Source: Geminicoccaceae bacterium (GTDB taxonomy: Bacteria > Pseudomonadota > Alphaproteobacteria > Geminicoccales > Geminicoccaceae). From it: DNA of 64,000 nt. Both the position numbers and the translations under genes were made by a program. Where the stretch lies: contig JACKIN010000001.1 of the NCBI GenBank assembly GCA_020638495.1, positions 496,001 through 560,000 of the forward strand, written 5' to 3'. Below are positions 60,105-64,000 of this stretch, piece by piece (the first letter of the stretch is position 1; every line of letters begins with the position of its first letter). The notes below the pieces were generated by a model. The model saw only the letters and a list, made by a program, of their open reading frames with translations. It was not told the origin of the DNA and did no database searches.

Positions 60105-61109
60105 TCAGAGGCGACCCATCAAGGCAGCCGTATCCACCATCCGGTTCGAGAAGCCCCATTCATTGTCGTACCAACTGGCGACCCTGACGAGCGAGCCGTC
60201 GACGACCTTGGTCGACTGGAGATCGACCGTCGAGCTGGCCGGCTGGTGATTGTAGTCGATCGAGACGAGCGGCTCGTCGCTCACCGCCAGGACACCCTTC
60301 AGCGGGCCGTTGGCGGCCGCCTTGAAGGCGCCGTTGATCTCGTCGACCGTGGTGGCGCGGCCGGCATCGAAGGTGAGGTCGACGAGGCTGACGTTCTGGG
60401 TCGGCACGCGGATGGCGACCCCGTCGAGCCTGCCCTTGAGCTCCGGCAGGACGAGGGCCACGGCCTTGGCGGCACCGGTCGAGGTCGGGATCATCGAGGC
60501 GGTGGCGGCACGGGCCCGGCGGAGGTCCTTGTGGAACACGTCGAGCAGGCTCTGGTCGTTGGTGAAGGCGTGGATGGTCGTCATGTGCCCGCGGACGATG
60601 CCGACGGTCTGGTTCAGGACCATGGCGACCGGGGCCAGGCAGTTCGTGGTGCAGGAGGCGTTGGAGACGATCGTGTGCTCGGCCTTCAGCTTGTCGTGGT
60701 TGACGCCGTAGACGACGGTGATGTCCTCGTCCTTGCCGGGAGCGGAGATCAGCACCTTCCTCGCACCGGCGTCGATATGGCCCTGGGCCTTGTCGCGGGA
60801 CGTGAAGATGCCCGTGCATTCGAGCACGATGTCGCAGCCGACGTCGCCCCAGGGGAGCTTCGCCATGTCCCGCTCGGCGAAGACCTTGATCGGGCCGGTG
60901 CCGATATCGAGCACGTCGCCCTCGAGGGTCACCTTGCCCGGATAGCGGCCATGAACGCTGTCATAGCGCAGGAGATGCGCGTTGGTGGCGGGGGGAGCCA
61001 GATCGTTGATCGCCACGACCTGCACGTCGGTACGGCCATTCTCGCCGATGGCGCGCAGGATGTTGCGACCGATTCGACCGAAACCGTTGATCGCGACGCG
61101 GACAGTCAT
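60105..61109 (-). CDS. gap: Glyceraldehyde-3-phosphate dehydrogenase (type I)
   Basis: A 334-residue GAPDH. NAD-binding motif VAINGFGRIGRN, nucleotide-specific Asp in AINDLAPP, catalytic Cys in SNASCTTNCLAPVA near residue 155, phosphate-site MIPTSTGAAKAV and C-terminal SWYDNEWGFSNRMVD are all present. Standard length. It lies 30 bp downstream of tkt on the same strand, a common alphaproteobacterial pairing that links glycolysis/gluconeogenesis with the pentose phosphate pathway. Confidence 0.97.
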   Translation of the reverse strand: MTVRVAINGFGRIGRNILRAIGENGRTDVQVVAINDLAPPATNAHLLRYDSVHGRYPGKVTLEGDVLDIGTGPIKVFAERDMAKLPWGDVGCDIVLECTGIFTSRDKAQGHIDAGARKVLISAPGKDEDITVVYGVNHDKLKAEHTIVSNASCTTNCLAPVAMVLNQTVGIVRGHMTTIHAFTNDQSLLDVFHKDLRRARAATASMIPTSTGAAKAVALVLPELKGRLDGVAIRVPTQNVSLVDLTFDAGRATTVDEINGAFKAAANGPLKGVLAVSDEPLVSIDYNHQPASSTVDLQSTKVVDGSLVRVASWYDNEWGFSNRMVDTAALMGRL

Positions 61110-61139
61110 CTGTCGTTCTCCCTCAGGTGTGCAGGCCGT

Positions 61140-63122
61140 TCAGGCGAGTGCCCGGACGCGTTCCGCGACCGCAGCCGCCGTGATGCCGAAATGGGCGTAG
61201 AGGTCGTCGATCGGCGCGCTGGCGCCGAAGCTCGTCATGCCGACGACGTGCTCCTCGCTTTGCACGTAGCGCGTCCAGCCGAAAGGTGAAGCGGCTTCGA
61301 CGGCAATTCGCGGCGCGTTGCCGAGAACCGATGCGCGATAGTCGGCATCCTGCCGCTCGAAGAGCTCCATGCACGGCATGGAGACGACGGCGACAGCGAG
61401 GCCCCCGGCCGCCAGCAGCGCCCTGCCTTCCATGGCAATGGCCACTTCCGAGCCGGTCGCGATGATCGTGGCGGCCCGCTGTCCTTCGGCCTCGGCCAGG
61501 ACATAGGCGCCGCGCGCCGCGAGGTTCTCGGCTTCGTCCCTTGCCCTGAGCGTGGGCAGGTTCTGCCTGGTCAGGGCGAGGACCGATGGTCCGGTCCCGT
61601 GCTCGAGCGCCGCATGCCAGCACTCCAGCACCTCTATGGCGTCGGCCGGGCGGAAGACCAGGAGGTTGGGGATGGCCCTGAGCGAGGCGAGCTGCTCGAT
61701 CGGCTGGTGGGTCGGCCCGTCCTCGCCGAGGCCGATGGAGTCGTGGGTCGCGACGACCACGACCCGCTGCCGCATCAGGGCCGCGAGGCGGATCGCCGGC
61801 CGGGCGTAGTCGGTGAAGATGAGGAACGTGCCGCCATAGGGGATGATGCCGCGATGCAGCGCCATGCCGTTCATGGCGGCCACCATGCCGTGCTCGCGGA
61901 TGCCGTAGTGGATGTGGCGGCCCCGGAAGGTGACGGGATCGAGCGGCGGCGTGCTCCTGGTGTCGGTGTTGTTCGAGCCGGTGAGGTCGGCCGAGCCGCC
62001 GATCAGCTCGGGCACCAGCTCGGTCAGGAGGGCCAACGCATTCTGGCTCGACTTGCGGGTGGCGATCTCGGGCCGCTCGGCGAAGAGCCGGGTCTTCATG
62101 GCCTCGACGGCGGCCTTCAGGCCGTCCGGCAGGTGGCCTTCCAGGGTGCGAAGGAACTGGGCCCGGACATCGTCGGGTGCGGCCTGCAGCCGCGCCTCCC
62201 AGTCGTGGCGGGCGCTCTCGCCCCGTTCGCCGGCGGCCCGCCAGGCCGCCTGGATCGGCTCGGGCACGACGAAGGGCGGGTGATCCCAGCCCAAGGCCTT
62301 GCGCGCGCCCTCGATCTCGGCGGCACCGAGCGGCGAGCCGTGGCTCGAGGATTTCCCGGCCTTGGTCGGCGCACCCAGGCCGATGGTGGTGCGGCAGGCG
62401 ATCAGGCTCGGCCGGGCGTCGGCCTTCGCGGCATCGATGGCACTGTCGATCGCCGCCGGATCGTGGCCGTCGATGGCGATCGCGTGCCAGCCGCTGGCTT
62501 CGAACCGCGCCAGTTGATCGTCGGAGCAGGACAGCGAGGTCGGCCCGTCGATCGAGATGCCGTTGTCGTCGAAGAGCACGATCAGCTTGCCGAGCCGGAG
62601 ATGGCCGGCAAGCGACACCGCCTCGTGGCTGATGCCTTCCATCAGATCGCCGTCGCTGGCGATCACATAGGTCCGGTGGTCGACGAGGTCGTCGCCATGG
62701 CGCACGGCCAGGAGGCGTTCCGCCATGGCCATGCCGACGGCGGTCGCCAGACCCTGGCCGAGCGGGCCGGTCGTCGTCTCGATCCCGGCGGCGTGCCCGT
62801 ATTCGGGGTGTCCCGCAGTCTTCGAGCCGAGCTGGCGAAAGCGCTTCAGCTCGTCGATCGTCATGTCGGCATGCCCCGTGAGGTGGAGCAGGGCATAGAG
62901 CAGCATCGAGCCGTGGCCCGCGGAGAGCACGAACCGGTCGCGGTCCGGCCACGCCGGATGCGCCGCCGAGAAGCGGAGGTGGCGGGTGAAGAGGACCGTC
63001 GCGACGTCCGCCATGCCCATGGGCATGCCGGGATGCCCGGATTTGGCCCGCTCGACGGCATCCATGGCCAGCGCCCGGATGGCGTTGGCGAGATCTGCGT
63101 GGGTGACAGCCCGGTCGGTCAT
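61140..63122 (-). CDS. tkt: Transketolase
   Basis: A 660-residue thiamine-diphosphate enzyme that moves two-carbon units between sugar phosphates. Domain order is normal: N-terminal ThDP-binding HPGMPMGMADVA, AGHGSMLLYALLHL, GPLGQGLATAVGMAMAE, IASDGDLMEGISHEAVSLAGHL; middle Pyr domain with GIREHGMVAAMNGMALH, YGGTFLIFTDYARPAIRLAA and THDSIGLGEDGPTHQPIEQL; C-terminal regulatory domain. It is the first gene of the tkt-gap unit and divergent from the DUF4164-zapA unit across 252 bp. Confidence 0.97.
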   Translation of the reverse strand: MTDRAVTHADLANAIRALAMDAVERAKSGHPGMPMGMADVATVLFTRHLRFSAAHPAWPDRDRFVLSAGHGSMLLYALLHLTGHADMTIDELKRFRQLGSKTAGHPEYGHAAGIETTTGPLGQGLATAVGMAMAERLLAVRHGDDLVDHRTYVIASDGDLMEGISHEAVSLAGHLRLGKLIVLFDDNGISIDGPTSLSCSDDQLARFEASGWHAIAIDGHDPAAIDSAIDAAKADARPSLIACRTTIGLGAPTKAGKSSSHGSPLGAAEIEGARKALGWDHPPFVVPEPIQAAWRAAGERGESARHDWEARLQAAPDDVRAQFLRTLEGHLPDGLKAAVEAMKTRLFAERPEIATRKSSQNALALLTELVPELIGGSADLTGSNNTDTRSTPPLDPVTFRGRHIHYGIREHGMVAAMNGMALHRGIIPYGGTFLIFTDYARPAIRLAALMRQRVVVVATHDSIGLGEDGPTHQPIEQLASLRAIPNLLVFRPADAIEVLECWHAALEHGTGPSVLALTRQNLPTLRARDEAENLAARGAYVLAEAEGQRAATIIATGSEVAIAMEGRALLAAGGLAVAVVSMPCMELFERQDADYRASVLGNAPRIAVEAASPFGWTRYVQSEEHVVGMTSFGASAPIDDLYAHFGITAAAVAERVRALA

Positions 63123-63374
63123 CGTTCCTCAACTCGCTGCACGGAAGCCAGCTTCCTCGCCGGTGATCCGATCGGCCTCGGCATCACGCGCGATCCCGCC
63201 TGACAAGGGCACCGACACGGCTATCGACGCCGCGGACACTGGCCGAACCACCGGAAAAATCAACGGCCATTTGGTCACGGGCCGACAGGCTGACCACCCG
63301 GTCTGGTTGACGGGCGCGGGTGGCTATGTCATCGAGCGGCAACCATTCAGTGTCAACCGCGTGAATAAGGCGAC

Positions 63375-63641
63375 ATGCCTTCCATTGATGAAGCTCAAGC
63401 CCGCCTCGAGGCAGCGCTGGCCCGACTCGAGCAGGCGATCGCCGCCCGTCGGGCGCAGGCGCCCGCGGCCGATGTCGCCCTGGTCGGCGAGGTCGAGGGC
63501 CTGCGCGACGAGTGCTCGGCGCTGCGCGAGCGGCTGGCCAATGCCGAGGCGCGGCATGCGCGCCTGAAGGGCTCGATGACGGCCATGGGGGGGCGGCTCG
63601 ATGCCGCGATCTCCGAGCTCGATTCGCTTGTCGAGGGTTGA
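63375..63641 (+). CDS. DUF4164-like coiled-coil protein
   Basis: An 88-residue protein that is almost entirely helical with heptad character (AQARLEAALARLEQAIAARR; LRDECSALRERLANAEARHARLKG). Small DUF4164-type proteins are commonly encoded directly upstream of zapA in alphaproteobacteria. A link to cell division is inferred from this position only. It is followed after 42 bp by zapA. Confidence 0.8.
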   Translation: MPSIDEAQARLEAALARLEQAIAARRAQAPAADVALVGEVEGLRDECSALRERLANAEARHARLKGSMTAMGGRLDAAISELDSLVEG

Positions 63642-63683
63642 GGCGGGGTTGAACGGCATGTCCAGGGGGGGCGGCGCATAGCA

Positions 63684-64000
63684 ATGCCAGGGCTCGAGAT
63701 CCTCATTCACGGCCGCACCTACGGCGTTCAATGCGGCGAGGGCGAGGAGCTGCGGCTCAAGCGGCTCGCCGCCTATGTCGACGCGCGGGTCAGGGAGCAG
63801 GCAGCGGCGCACGGGCAGATCGGCGATGCCCGGCTCCTCGTCCTGACCAGCCTGCTCATCGCCGACGAGCTCGACGACGCGCTTTCCGAGATCAAGCGGC
63901 TGCAGGGCGGCGTCAGTCGCGCCGAGGCCGCCGACGACGGCGCCACGGCTGCGCTGATCGAACGTCTCGCAGATCGACTGGAGCAGCTTGCGGCGGCGGT
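63684..64000 (+). CDS. zapA: Cell division protein ZapA (3' end outside window)
   Basis: The first 105 or so residues of ZapA, which crosslinks FtsZ filaments at midcell. The N-terminal beta part is LEILIHGRTYGVQCGEGEELRL. The long dimerisation helices follow (RLAAYVDARVREQAAA; ARLLVLTSLLIADELDDALSEIKRL). The reading frame stays open to the window edge. ATG 63684 matches the usual start. Genes for 6S RNA and 5-formyltetrahydrofolate cyclo-ligase often follow zapA but are outside the window. Confidence 0.88.
   Translation, partial: MPGLEILIHGRTYGVQCGEGEELRLKRLAAYVDARVREQAAAHGQIGDARLLVLTSLLIADELDDALSEIKRLQGGVSRAEAADDGATAALIERLADRLEQLAAA

Noticed and set aside
1..64000. tRNA, rRNA, riboswitch or prophage genes
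   Set aside because: No cloverleaf with a TTC-containing T-loop, no rRNA segment, no known riboswitch core and no phage structural or integrase gene was seen on reading both strands. A computed search (tRNAscan-SE, Rfam) would be decisive.

Overview
The window is about 64 kb of GC-rich chromosomal DNA with tightly packed genes on both strands. The gene set points to an alphaproteobacterium, probably of the Rhodospirillales/Geminicoccales type. The evidence is a malic enzyme fused to a phosphotransacetylase domain, an aspartate/glutamate leucyltransferase (Bpt), LipB, KdsB (so LPS is present), YejABEF-type and TRAP transporters, several c-di-GMP proteins, and a tkt-gap block divergent from a DUF4164-zapA block. 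This placement is inference from content; no rRNA or tRNA gene is present to confirm it.

Layout. 1-9.3 kb: a membrane c-di-GMP sensor coupled to a PhnD-like binding protein, a CoA-ester lyase, a Tat-exported DUF6134 protein, acylphosphatase, a pseudokinase-like membrane protein, a PAS histidine kinase/response regulator pair and an orphan phosphotransacetylase. 9.5-23 kb: nucleotide-sugar dehydrogenase, aminotransferase, NAD kinase/DUF192, MoaA, a GGDEF-EAL protein, NAD(P)H-hydrate repair enzyme, orphan Hpt, OmpA lipoprotein, DUF1523, pentapeptide protein and LipB. Two repeat-rich intergenic regions lie here (20.44-20.80 and 21.31-21.78 kb). 23-30 kb: MaeB, an agmatinase-family hydrolase, a DsbA-like isomerase, PheA, KdsB and a membrane-anchored tandem cytochrome c. 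30-40 kb: a Yej-type peptide ABC importer, a TPR protein, an IlvD/Edd dehydratase and a TctC-type binding protein. 40-50 kb: GuaB, a second GGDEF-EAL protein, a TRAP transporter with a YcgN protein, Bpt and two unknown membrane proteins. 50-64 kb: phnX-phnW behind a two-component system, a nitrilase-like protein, UspA, a CopD-like protein, a coiled-coil OmpA protein, a subtilase, a cupredoxin-like protein, gap, tkt, DUF4164 and the start of zapA.

How the parts fit. Central carbon and NAD(P) metabolism (maeB, tkt, gap, nadK, nnr, pta, aatA) is interleaved with small-molecule import (Yej, TRAP, TctC) and signalling. Three c-di-GMP proteins each look different: one has an intact GGDEF and is cut in its EAL by the window edge, one has a destroyed GGDEF motif, and one has a substituted EAL metal ligand. 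Two histidine kinase/regulator pairs and an orphan Hpt add phosphorelay capacity. 2-aminoethylphosphonate use is encoded by phnW-phnX directly behind a two-component system on the same strand.

Most unusual content. (a) In the gap between two convergent genes, five imperfect copies of the palindrome TGTCGCG-N5-CGCGACA recur every 31-32 bp, three helical turns, next to a 21-bp tandem repeat. (b) A dispersed inverted repeat beginning CTAGGAGCCTGTCC supplies the stop codon of two genes. (c) Several proteins keep an enzyme or metal-site fold but have lost key residues: a kinase-like protein, a retropepsin-like protein with DPTG in place of DTG, a nitrilase-like protein without its triad, and a pseudoazurin-like protein missing two copper ligands. 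(d) A two-domain cytochrome c has its domains joined by a linker made of a 60-bp tandem DNA repeat. No insertion-sequence transposase, prophage, CRISPR array, tRNA or rRNA gene was seen.
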